Positions 24,969-36,129 of a DNA stretch of 64,000 nucleotides are shown piece after piece. Source of the DNA: Acanthosepion lycidas. Its lineage: Eukaryota; Mollusca; Cephalopoda; Sepiida; Sepiidae. Below the pieces are notes generated by a model. It was not told the origin of the DNA and ran no database searches. It saw only the letters and a program-made list of their open reading frames with translations. The stretch lies in NCBI GenBank assembly GCA_963932145.1, contig OZ010581.1, positions 86,945,412 to 87,009,411 of the forward strand, given 5' to 3'. The first letter of the stretch is position 1, and each line of letters begins with the position of its first letter. The translations under genes were made by a program, and so were the position numbers.

Positions 24969-25249
24969 TAAAAGGGAGAGATTTCCACATATTATTAAAA
25001 ATAATTCATTTTTTTTCTTTTACGTTTTTCAATGTTAAATATTCTCGATATGGGACATTCTCTGCTTTTGTGTTAGTAATCCGAATGTCTTTCTTGAATT
25101 GGCAGTGAAGAGTTCTGCGCGAAGGGTCATAAAACAATTAAGGTTGGTCCAAGAGAAATGATGAATTACTTATCGGCATTTTATCTTTTAATGTTTTACT
25201 GACCCCTGTGTGTTCTTAGATCTGTTTCCATTTTCGTGTGTTTCTGTCC

Positions 25250-25570
25250 GCATGCGTGTGTATATGCATGCGTATATTCCCCCTCCATACATATACTGTC
25301 TTCCTACGATGAATTAGTAAACTCATTTGGACACATACACACATACGCACATACACACCGTCCCACCACAAGGAATCAGTATATACACACACATACACAC
25401 ACATACATACACACACATGCACGCACATACTTCGCAAGTTACATGGAACCAGTATACACATACGCACACACATATACACATATATACGTACATACATACA
25501 CACGTACTTCCTAAGTTGTGTCGGGTTTGTGTGCGTGCTCGTGAGTAGTTCCTCTGTTTTGTCAACATGC

Positions 25571-25629
<59 letters not shown>

Positions 25630-25650
25630 TGTGTGTGTGTGTGTGTGTAT
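25250..25650. repeat. CA-rich, TA and TG simple sequence
   Basis: Imperfect ACACAC/ACATAC runs are followed by a (TA)n tract at about 25572-25626 and a TG run. All open frames here are repeat translations. Confidence 0.92.
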
Positions 25651-25789
25651 TTTCGTGTCTCACAGATACCCGCATGTGAGTGTACGTTCATGCATGTGAG
25701 TGATTTTATCACTGTATTTGGTCACCTTCTGTGGCATGTTGTGTGCTTTTGCGTGTGGGGTTATGACCTATTTAGTGTTTATCAGTCAC

Positions 25790-26765
25790 TATTTTACAAA
25801 TTCTACGTGCTAGGGAATAGGGGATGGAATTTAGGCAGCTTTTGGGGTGATGGCTCTTGAAATGAAGGTATTGTTGGGTGTCTGTGGGTTTGTAGTAGAT
25901 ATCTGTGATTATGTGGTTGTTTTTATTTCTAATGAGTATATCTAAAAATGGTAATTCGTTAAAATTATATTCTTGCGTGAATCTGATTTTGGGGTGTAAG
26001 TTTTGAAGTAGTGTGTGGAATTGGTTAATATCACCCTATGAGGATTTCCAAAAGATGAAGCAATCATCTAAGTATCTTTTCCAAGATTTAGTTAATTGAG
26101 TTTTTATATTTGCCCCATATATTTGTTCTATCTTTTCACAGAGGTTTTCTTCTCGGTAAGCTAATGTTAGGGTGGCATATGTTGGTGCCATTTTTGTTCC
26201 CCTCGCAGTACCTAGGGTTTGGATATAGTTTTTGTTGTCAAATTCAAAGGTGTAATTGTTTAAAATTAGGTCTATACTATCGATAATGAACTCTTTAGTG
26301 AATCTCGGATGTAGCATTTCTGGATGTTTTTCAATCCATAATGAGATTTCTTTTTTTCCTAGTACATGGGGTATGTTGCTGTATAGGCTAATAATATCAA
26401 AAGTTGCCATAAGCGTTTCCGGATCTACTTTTTGGGGTATGCAGCTAAGGAAATGGATATCGTCTCTGATATGGCTTTTAATTTATTTAGTATATGGTTT
26501 CAATATTATGTCTATTAGGTTACTGAGTTTGTTAGTTAGACAGGCTGGTCCTGCTACTATTGGTCTGAATGTAAAGTCACTGGAGTTTGGGATGATAATG
26601 TATTCAGATATTTTTGTGCGTATAGCTGCTTTTATTTCACTCGATTTGTGAATTTTAGGTAGTCCGTAGAAATTACTTGTTTTTGGTACAAAGTTTATTA
26701 GGAAATCCTTCTCTTTTTTTGTTAATATTTTATTATGTGTTATGCAGAGTTTTGTAATTTTTGTT
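25790..26765 (-). pseudogene. Penelope-like element reverse transcriptase (partial)
   Basis: The minus strand encodes, N to C, FYGLPKIHKS, FRPIVAGPACLTNKLSNLID, a block like SHIRDDIHFL, TFDIISLYSNIP (the A-type block), GTARGTKMAPTYATL and the catalytic YLDDCFIFWK (near 26060). Further down are NELPFLDILI and ITDIYYKPTDTQQYL and, at the C-terminal end, LARRIC. This block order is diagnostic of Penelope-like elements, whose RT is related to telomerase and normally followed by a GIY-YIG nuclease. The nuclease part is not readable, and the next bases are simple sequence. The upstream end meets the LTR of a gypsy element at 26772. Confidence 0.88.
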
Positions 26766-26801
26766 TCCTCGTGTCGACTAAATACCGTTTAGTCTGACGT
26801 C

Positions 26802-27038
26802 GGGCGACCGGCTGACCGGCTGATCGGTTGAAATCTCTGCCTTCGGGCGGGGAGGAACCCGAACGAGGCTACGCCGAAGGGCGGAGACTCTTTCGGGGAG
26901 GTAAACCGACCCTGAACCCGTGTATACGGGTTCAAAGGGCATATTTTTGGCTGAGCCCACGGGCTCGGTGATCCGACGGGCTCGGTGATCTTACGTTAAA
27001 CCGGCCTTGTGCCACTGATGCCCTCGTGGGGGGGGGGT
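26802..27038 (+). mobile_element. GC-rich insert in a gypsy LTR (probable 5'-truncated LINE or SINE)
   Basis: This 237-bp segment is strikingly GC-rich against its surroundings. It is flanked by 26-bp direct repeats (26776-26801 and 27039-27064, about three mismatches) that fit a target duplication. Near its 3' end TTAAACCGGCCTTGTGCCAC matches, with one change, the insert at 51553-51623, and a shorter core matches the 3' UTR of the full LINE at 51.6 kb. It ends in a G run rather than a poly(A) tail. Confidence 0.65.
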
Positions 27039-27301
27039 GACTAAATACTGTTCAGTCTGAAGTCTGGAGTGAAGTCCGTTAGTCAGTCAGAGAGAGCGAG
27101 TGAGTCAGTCAAGTCAGAGGCAGTCCAAAACAGAGTCAGGTTCAGACAATTACTACTAAACCTGATTGTCCGTACTACCACTTTCTACTTCTCGGTATAT
27201 ATTCCTGTTTGTAATATATCTGTGTTATTCCATATCCGTATTCGAGTTCTTATTTATTGGTTCTAACTTGGACTATCACCGTGGTACAAGGAATCGGACC
27301 A

Positions 27302-27620
27302 TAACAGTGGCGACGAGCGATTCGAACTCATTCGGTGAAAGAAAAAAAAAATTCTTTTTCCACAGTATAACAGTGGCGACGAAGATTCGAACTCTCACGT
27401 GAAGAACAAACAACAAAATCATCTCTCGTCAATATAATAAGTGACGACGAAGAAACCCGTAAAAAGGAAATACGAACTCTATACACGGAGGACTTATTTT
27501 TTTGCTATACGTCACACATAACAAGTGGCGATCTGGAAGACTCTTAAAGAAAAATAGACTCCCTACTCGGAGGAGACATTTTTTTTGCTATCCGTCGTAC
27601 GTAACAGTGGACGACGATTA
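27302..27620 (+). repeat. Leader of gypsy 3 with five primer-site-like motifs
   Basis: TAACAGTGGCGACGA-like motifs occur at about 27302, 27368, 27436, 27519 and 27602. They are separated by similar 66-83-base units that contain GATTCGAACTC and TTTTTTGCTAT(A/C)CGTC. Confidence 0.78.
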
Positions 27621-28979
27621 AATTCTAAAAAAAAAGAACAATTTTCTTGATATCAAATTTCACTGACAACAAAGGAAATTTTTTTGCGAGCACAGGCTAC
27701 AGAATATCAGGTTACACAAAAAAATACGTTAACATGGAAGATTTTAAGTCAACCATTATGGAACTTATCAAAATCCAGTTTGACCAACAACAAAGGTACG
27801 AACAAAAACATCTGGAAATGTTTGAACAACAACAAAGGTAGGAAAGCAGAATAAGAATTAAAGAAAGCAGAATAAGAATTACGAGGATCGACCAAACAGA
27901 TGAGACTAATATAAGAAAATATGTACAAGTTGAAATGCAAAACAGAAAAGTTAGGTTACAGCTGGATTCTGGCTCAGACTTAATTATCATAAATCTACAA
28001 ACATGCAGAAAACTGAACAAACCTGTCTTGTTAAAAACGGATAAAATTGCGAGATCAGTTACGGGGAGAAAGATAAAATTCGAGTGTGAAATAATCACAA
28101 ACGTAACATTTAACGGAATGACGAAAAAACTAAAAACGTACGTCTTAAGAAATACCGAAAACCTATTCGGGACAGACTGGATTCAAAAATTCGAATTGTG
28201 GGATCTACCTATTAGCACATGCTGCCAGAATGTAAAAAGCTTATCAACCGAGGCAGAGAAATTAAAAGGAAAACTAAAAACGAGTTTCCCGAAGTATTTT
28301 CGGCAGGTCTCGGAAGATGCAAGAAAATGGCAGCTAATATCAAAATAAAGGATAACGTTCAACCTATTTTTAAGAAAAAAATGGAGTGTACCGTTTGCGA
28401 CAATAGAAAAGATTGACCAAGAATTATCTAGACTCGAAAATACGGGCATATTGAAAAAAAGTAGAGTACGGCAAATGGGCCGCACCGACGGTCTACGTTA
28501 AGAAGGAATCAGGAGAAATTCTTGTTTGTGCTGATTTTTTCTACAGATTTGAACGCAGCAATAAAGGACCACCACTATCCGCTACATAGTCCTGAAGAAG
28601 TATTCACTAAATTAAATGGCGGAAAATATTTTTCAAAATTTGATCTAAGTGAGGCTTACCTGCAAATTCCAGTCGATGAAGAAAGTTCAAAACTACTACG
28701 CATAAACACACACAAGGGATTGTACAGATACCAAAGACTACCATTTGGAATTAAAGTAGCGCCGGCTATGGATACGATGCTGGCAGGACAATGGATACGA
28801 TTCTGGCAGAACTAGAATACACAATAGCATATCTGGATGACATATTGATTAATAGCGAAAGCGTTGAACAACACTGGTAACATGTACAAGAAGTGTTTGA
28901 GAGAATTCAAAGCTACGGATTCAAAGTGAAAGAAAATAAGTGTAATTTTTTCATGAAGGAAATTAAATATCTTAGCTAT

Positions 28980-29595
28980 TGTTTTCTATTAATTCTATAA
29001 ATTCTAATCTGATTAATATCTGGAGGGTTTGGGCGTATTTCATTAATTTTGTGTATTTGAAACATTACTTGTCAATTACAGAATGAGAAGGAACAGTTTT
29101 GAATGAGTATACTATTTATTTTAAACTTGAACTGCTAGCAAAACGGTTTTTTTCGGAAATTCAATAATTCTCTACATTTATCTTCAAACCTTCATATCTG
29201 AAGTGACCAATAACTTTACTACCTAAAAGAATAGTTTAAAGCCTAAAACATTATTCCAAATTTGACTCATTGTTACCTAAGTCATACTGAATGACAATTT
29301 CCATAAATGATTAAAATTGATAGATTTAATGTAGCTCTACATTCATTACAAAAATTATGAGAAATAAATTTTGATGTACTCCTTCACTCAACTTAAATAT
29401 TTCTCATTCTAAATTGGTAGTTTGGTTACTTTCATGTCTTCAGCTAATTCACTTAATATTCTCCACATTTTTTCTAGATTCACAAAAACAGATTTTTCAA
29501 ATATTTTCTTGTGGGTCAATCTGTTTTTCTTGCTCTTTAACCCTTTAATGTTTTAGCAAATTTTTGAAGCATTCTTAAAGCCAATTTATTTGTTT
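28980..29595. other. AT-rich stretch, nothing recognised
   Basis: Sequence after the gypsy break point. I see no coding or structural signal. Confidence 0.5.
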
Positions 29596-29599
29596 CACG

Positions 29600-29649
29600 A
29601 AAAATAAATGGAAAACATTGATAAGACCCAATGTTTTCCATTTATTTTT
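29600..29649. repeat. Inverted repeat, 21-bp perfect arms
   Basis: The arms at 29600-29620 and 29629-29649 (AATAAATGGAAAACATTG and its complement at their core) surround an 8-base loop. Confidence 0.88.
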
Positions 29650-29879
29650 TGTAATTTCTGTTCAGCATTTTTACGATATCTAACGTTGATTTTCCATCAT
29701 AATAACATTACAATACTTTATTTCAACTTGTTATTATACCTCAGAAATTTTAAATGTATCTGAAATTACAAATTTAAATCAGTATTTACAAAATAGAACG
29801 ACACAACAACATAATAAAATCACACACCAACAAATAACGTATTGTAAATATTTTAAATAAAAACATATAAGCTTAGGTA

Positions 29880-31790
29880 CCTCCACGAGATCGCTAAAAA
29901 AGGAGCATAGCATGATGAAAAAGACGCCAAACTTGACGAAAACAAAATTTTATCGTCTAAATGTTTATGTTATTATTAAAAAGATCAAAGTATTTTGGGG
30001 GTATTTTTGACATTTTTTAATCGTTCCTAGCATGTTCGAAATTTTCGTTAAAAATCTTACTTTTTGAGTCAGCAAAATTGACAGATTTCAACCATTTTTT
30101 CAATTTATAAAAAAAAATGAAAATATCACTTTGAAATTCTTTTAAATATCAATTATCATTTTTACAAAACTTATTTTAAGAAAATCTGAAATTATAATGT
30201 TTATTTAAAATATTTTGAACCAAGCTTAACTTCTGCGCCGAAAAGATGTAATTTGAAAATAAAACAAAGCAGGTCATAACATTTCGCGTCACTTGACAGG
30301 TGATGAATGACGTATTGACAGATTACGGGATCATAATTTGTTCTACGGAATCCGAAAAGTGAAGTTATTTAGATTTAAGTGAATAAATTATTTAGCTCAT
30401 TATTTTTAAGGAAAACTTTCAGTGCTCTAATTTTTTTTGTACTTAGCTTTCACCTTTACGTTTACGATGCTTTATGGAAAATATATTATAAAGAAATTAA
30501 AATAAGACTGGTAAGAGTGAGATTAAATTTCATATTTCATAAGAAAGGTATCTAATTAATTTATAAGTACCTTTCTTATGAAATGTTATCAGAAGTGTAC
30601 ATAAAATACTATAATTTTATGTACATTTATTACATTTTACTGTGTTATTTCCATTTCCATTCATTTTATTATTAATTTTGGTATTTCATTTATGGAAAAA
30701 TGTCATAACTGAGATTAATATAAAAATAAGATCATATAAATTTCATAAGATGATACTAATAATTGTAGGTACCCTTCTCCGTTGAAATTGAAAAAAAAAC
30801 AAACAAATTAACTTCTCCACACGTGTTTCGCAAAAGTAAAGGCCTTAACAGCGGAGAACAATGCTTAACTCAAATAAAGCAACTTAATTGTATTCTGGTT
30901 CGTCTTCCGTATTTTATAATTATAGCCCGATTATAAACACAAAATTACATTTCTTAATTACTGCGGATCTTCTGATTATTCAGAATGATACAATTTACAA
31001 CGCGCTAAAAAAAAGATCTATTTCATAAGGAGACTTAGGAAACCCGATGCGGCTTTTAACTAATTTTATATTTTAACAACTTAAATGTAAAAAGCAATTA
31101 TAATTGAAAAATAACAAATAATTGTATTAAAAATTCATTTTTGATCGAATTTTTTTTTTGCTTTCAGAAAATATTGTCCATATTCATAAAAACAACTAAA
31201 AGCAAATAAAAGCATTTGAAATTAAATAATATTTTTCTTTTATTGTGTTTTGTATGTTACAATTCAGAGCTGATTTTCAGGTAGCGGGTGGGATCCAATT
31301 AAAAAAATGATTTGCATTCCTAAAAAAGCCTTGTGCTTTTAACTATTGTGATCACTAAACCTGACGCGATCGAATTTCTAGCGTTTTCATAAAATTAGTT
31401 ATGGGGGGGGGTAATTTAAAAAAAAATATTTTTTGCCATGACTTTAATAAAAAAAAACATATTTATAATAATTTCCATCATCTGTGAATTGTTTCTGAAA
31501 GTTTCATTAACATCCAACAATTATTTTTATTTTTGCAAGATTTTCCAAATTAATGTGTCATAGAAAATAAACTATTTTACTAGTTCCGATGATACAAAGA
31601 GAAACAAGGTTTTTTTAATCAAAATTTAGAATGTTCTAAAAAGAAGGAAAAATTAAAAAAAATAATTAAAATAAATATTGATCTTTCCTCTTAATAATAA
31701 CATAAGCATTTAGACGATAAAATTTTGTTTTCGTCAAGTTTGGCATCTTTTTCATCATGCTATGCTCTTTTTTAAAAAGTCAAAGTCGAG
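29880..31790. mobile_element. Non-coding element with 85-bp terminal inverted repeats
   Basis: The left arm at 29895-29979 and right arm at 31691-31774 are inverted copies with only about three differences. Both contain GCATAGCATGATGAAAAAGA and TTGACGAAAACAAAATTTTA. The interior has no open frame of note and is AT-rich with two smaller hairpins (30534-30584 and 30596-30625). This looks like a non-autonomous DNA transposon or foldback element. A transposase partner and target duplication were not identified. A partial relative lies at 40870-41430. Confidence 0.75.
30534..30584. repeat. Internal hairpin, 17-bp perfect arms
   Basis: ATTTCATAAGAAAGGTA pairs with TACCTTTCTTATGAAAT across a 17-base loop. 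A second small hairpin (TGTACATAAAAT / ATTTTATGTACA) follows at 30596-30625. Confidence 0.85.
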
Positions 31791-31860
31791 TAAAATTGGA
31801 GATAATCTTTCTAACTTGTACACTAGTTAAACCTGAATGTGCCTGTAACAATCTTAAAAG

Positions 31861-31956
31861 TAATTCAGTATGGAATAAAAAAAAATGGGTTAATTTCATA
31901 GACCATAGTAATGGTCTATGAAATTAACCCATTTTTTTTTATTCCATACTGAATTA
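31861..31956. repeat. Perfect 46-bp palindrome with 4-base loop
   Basis: Arms 31861-31906 and 31911-31956 are exact complements over 46 bases around AGTA. Directly after it, TACTGGGG ... CCCCAGTA (31958-31983) forms another small hairpin. The lack of any mismatch suggests recent origin or maintenance. Confidence 0.95.
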
Positions 31957-31984
31957 CTACTGGGGTCACTAAGTGCCCCAGTAA

Positions 31985-33555
31985 ACTAAACATAGTTAAT
32001 TCGAGTGGGTTATCGATTTTCGCGACACTCTACATAGGCAGTAGCAATTTCAGATTCTTCTTGCCTTATCTAACCCCAGTGTAAATTGAAATTACTTTCA
32101 AATTACTAAGAGGTAAGATGAAATTCATGTCAGATTACTACTAGACTTTGTTTGAACATATCCACAAAGATTTCAGATTATCATTTCTAGATTTATTTAT
32201 TTGTTTATTTAGATTTGTCGGTAGCTTGCATGTGATAACCTTTTTCAGATGTTTATTTAGATAAAACATTACTTAATGGAAAAACGGCCATTTTAATATA
32301 TGACTGCAAAATCTTAGCTATAGCTGAAGAACTTGTTGTCTTCCTGCATAACATGTCAAACTTGACAATATTATCTAATCTTCCAGTATTCTATATTGTA
32401 CTGCTTTATTCATTAAACGCATCATGAGTTGTAGCTATAAGAATATATCATTTGAGTTAATCAACGAGGAGTAGTATCAAACACAGGGGCAATATCAAAT
32501 CAGGTTCAAGTTACTATCTGTGGTAATGTGAAATAGATTTCAGATTATTGGGTAATAACTAGTAATTTTTACATCAGTACCATATAGTAAGATAAGCTCC
32601 ATTATCTATTTTAACACAAGTTTAAAAAAAAATACTAACGCGTGGGCACACGGATATACATGGGAGAAACGCATTCATGGATGCCAGTAGTCGAGTTATG
32701 ATTTCATACTACATTGGTAGAACTATGCGTGTAATCTAAGCCGTACATATTAATATTTACAAATTAGATACGTGTTGGCGCATAAGCACCAGTCGATAGT
32801 TAGCAAGAACATTTCGCAACCCACTTAGGTTTTGACAATCGCAGGAGTCTTCAATGGTGTTATGCAATTCTAAGCTTACTTAAAACCTCTATATATTCGC
32901 AAATGTGCACAGAAAGGTTTATGTTCGGTTGTTTATGTTGTTGATATAGACTAAGTTTTGGTTAGAAAAATAAAGGAACAGGCAGTGAAGAATAGACTCG
33001 CTGCATTAGCAATTGTCAAGGAAGTTAGGCTGTAAACCATTGCTCTATACTGGACGCCAAAACATATTTTTGAGGCGAAGTTATCGACTCTGTGACTTTT
33101 CCCAACTCTGTATGTAAGAGGATCAATATTATTTTTCAAATTTGAACAAATTTCGCTCATTTTATTAAAACAATTTCTAAGTTTTAATAATAATTTAAAT
33201 CAGTTATGTCTATTTTTCAGAAAAAGAATAATGCGGTACAAATTTTCCAAATGATGCCTCGCAGGTTAATTCTGTCATAAAGGTATCCTGTAGAGAAATG
33301 ATAAACGTATGTTAGAGAAATTGTTAATCTTCATAAACTTTAGCTTGATTCTAAGAAAATGGTGAATGAACCATCTACAGGTGTATATTAGACCGCATCT
33401 TATTGTAGGTAGATGTGATAATGTCTTTCGGCATGATATTTATGTAAACGTTGTAACCTTTAAATAAATACCATGCATTTTGTTTGCATAACATAAGCCA
33501 AACTTTATCATCAATATTTTAAATATTAGAAATTATAAACTGAAAATTACAGAGA
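31985..33555. other. Non-coding stretch, nothing recognised
   Basis: Only short frames are present. No repeat or gene was identified. Confidence 0.5.
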
Positions 33556-33559
33556 TAAT

Positions 33560-33890
33560 TGCTCATGTCAGTCATTTATGTGCCATGCGTGATACACGCT
33601 TGGGCGATCATGTATCTTTCGATACATGTCTCACGAGGCAGATTTTTTCCTGCAGTAGGTTGCCATTTCTTTCTGCGGTAGACCAGTTGGCATTCAAGGC
33701 TATAGAATCCGGTCTGTCCTGTTATTTACCCATAGCCCGGGGGGTGAGAAAAGGAGGAATCATACCTTTCCCAAGGGTATTAGCACGTAAGTGAATGTAA
33801 CGGATTTGACTGGAATTCGAACTCGGCTCTCCGATTCCTCAATTCGTGCCGCTATCTATTACTCCACCGATGTACGTATCCTAAATATTG
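33560..33890 (-). mobile_element. tRNA-derived SINE, family 2
   Basis: On the minus strand a tRNA-like head (about 33888-33800) has a canonical B box, GAGTTCGAATTCC. The body runs through ACCGCAGAAAGAAATGGCAA to a tail with ATCGCCCAAGCGTGTATCAC and GACTGAC. The tail half is repeated at 46990-47118 in the other orientation. The head resembles the tRNA-Arg-type SINE heads reported from octopus, but I could not confirm the family. Confidence 0.75.
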
Positions 33891-34207
33891 GACACACGTC
33901 GGTTAATTAATATTAGTGTTATTACAAGAAAAATTGATCAATATCTAACATAATTAAATCAGGAGAACTAATTGAAAGAAAGGAAAAAAAATCGCGCCTG
34001 CGCGTACGCGCGCACACACACACACATATATAAATATATGATAAAAATATAGTTTTAAAGTATGGCATATTTATGGGTACTCAATATCAGCGATAGAGCG
34101 TATGTAAATATAAAAGTGGGAGAGGTCGGTACCTAGCGGCGACCGTCTATTTCATGCTTAAACGCAATCATCAGGCTATGTGTGTTGTTTTAGCTCGACT
34201 ATATCTA

Positions 34208-35689
34208 TGGTGGGTAGCAAAAGTATTTAACAAATCGGTTTTTATAAATTTTACAATAAAAATTGTTCAATTTGAATGATGCTTACTTCAAATATTTTAA
34301 TGAACATTAACGAAACACAAAAGAAAATTGAGAAACATTGTTTTTATGTACATTTATACCCAATTTTCGAATTTGCTAATATTTAGTAACATATCCTTAC
34401 GGCCTCTAGTTGTTTTCTATTATTTTCAATGAGTTTCTTGCATGAAGTCTTTGGCAGTTTCGCTCATTCTTCTTCACAAATTTTCATCAGTTCCTTGATA
34501 CTTTTTTGATCTCTTCAATTTTTTCATAAATTTTCTAATGGATTGAGATCCGGTGTTTGGCTAGGCTATTCCAGAAAATCAATTCCATTGGTATTGAACC
34601 AGTGTTGAGCTATGTGCTTTGGATCGTTGCCCTGTTGAATTACAAAATCTCAGTCAAACCCAAAACCTGCTGCACTTTTTAATAAACGGGTTGATAAGAT
34701 CTTGTATTTTGCTGCATTCATTCTTCCTTTCTCCGTTATACGAAAAATAACTCTAAATCATTACATTCCACCCCCATATTTGACTGTTGGGATGGTTTGT
34801 TTTCAGTTCCTTTTTTCCTCCATACTTGGGTGCACACGTTTCTCTCGAAAAGCTCAATTTTCGTTTCATCTGACCAATAATTTTTTCCAGAATTCATCTG
34901 ATTCAAGTTCATAACTTTTAACAAATTTCAAACGATCTTGCAAATTTTTATGTTTTAATAGTGGAGTCTTACTTGGTGATACATAATACAGGCCTGTACG
35001 ATTCAGGGATCGCTTTATATCTTTACTTACTTCAATTTTGGCATATTTCAGATCGTTCTGAATTTATCTTCGAGTCAAAAATGGTTATTAATTTACATTC
35101 CGGGCTATATATCGTTCAGTAGCCTAATTTAATTTATGTGAACGACCACTCCTTTGCATATTTTCAGTAGTATAAGATTTTTTTCAATTTCGAACAGAAC
35201 CCCCTGTACACACAAGTGAATTTAAATCTTGAGCAATTTTTCGATACTCCTAACCATCTTTGTGCAGCTTTATAATCTTCTGTCGCATATCATATGACAA
35301 TTCTTATTTTTTTAACTATTTTTATAAATTTTGATAGCATGACAGTCTGTACTGTATAAGACTTGTTATCAATATGTGCTGATTGAGTGACGTGCTTGGT
35401 TAATACATAAATTGAAGGCAACCTGTGATTGGTTAAAGTACAAACTATATAAATATAACTGAAAATATTTTTCAAATACAATTTTACCGTATAATTGTAT
35501 AATAATTTGTATAATAATTTTGCACACAGTCGAATTAGAAAACTGGAAAAAAAGTACAAAAACAACGTTTCTCAGTGTTTAGTTACCCAATGTTCATTAA
35601 AATATTTGAAGTATTATTCCAATTGAACAATTCTTTTATTGTGAAATTTATAAAAAAACCGATGTGTTAAATACTTTTGCTATCCACTG
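34208..35689 (-). mobile_element. Tc1-like element with both inverted repeats, dead transposase
   Basis: Inverted termini of roughly 145 bp (34208-34355 and 35545-35689), both containing GTATTTAACA(A/C)ATCGGTTTTT, are bounded by TA at each side, the Tc1/mariner target. The minus strand between them encodes a decayed transposase. An N-terminal HTH-like part lies near 35280-35200, then LWSDETKIELF with the first catalytic D intact (about 34870), VWRKKGTENKPS, QGNDPKH near 34640, and TPDLNPLENL near 34550. Multiple stops and shifts show it cannot make enzyme. The length is normal for Tc1 (about 1.5 kb). Confidence 0.9.
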
Positions 35690-35691
35690 TA

Positions 35692-36125
35692 AATATATGC
35701 TGGTCAATGTTTCATTGTGGTTATATACCATTTTTAGGTTGTCAGTTGTGCATTACGAGTAGGTATTATTCTAAAGGTTATTGGATAGGCGCTAACTGTT
35801 ATGTTAATACGCTTCATTATGTGTATATGTTCGTTAATTTGTTTATAATTTACTTAATTTGTTTAGTTATATATTGATTTGAATATATTTTATATTAATT
35901 ATTTATATTATTTTTATTCTATTTTGTTTATTTTTATTTTATTTCATTTATTTTTCATTCGTTTTAGTCTTTGATTTTTAAGTGACATAGTAAAAATTCG
36001 CTTTCGATTTTGAGATGGGTTCTGATATAATGTTTAGTAATCTAGATTTCAGAAGATAATTCTAGCAATTTTCTCCTCTAGACAGAGTTTACAGTTTTGG
36101 GATTTATTGTTGGAGGCTGATACTG
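35692..36125. other. AT-rich stretch, nothing recognised
   Basis: TTTATTTTA-like low complexity. No gene signal. Confidence 0.5.
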
Positions 36126-36129
36126 TTTT

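Larger units (their letters stand above)
26772..28978 (+). mobile_element. Ty3/gypsy element 3 (partial, same family as element 2)
   Basis: A partial fossil. An LTR-like segment from about 26772 ends GGACCATAACA at 27307, exactly as in element 2, and is followed by GTGGCGACGAG and an iterated leader. After it come the start of gag (MEDFKSTI at 27734), the protease motif LDSGSD near 27964, and the N-terminal half of reverse transcriptase, where FSKFDLSEAYLQIPV is clear at about 28630. Homology stops at about 28978, with no second LTR. It has several breaks. Its LTR carries a GC-rich insert (26802-27038). Confidence 0.85.

Noticed and set aside
25216-25712. Cys/Val/Tyr-rich frames on both strands
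   Set aside because: They derive from CA, TA and TG simple sequence.
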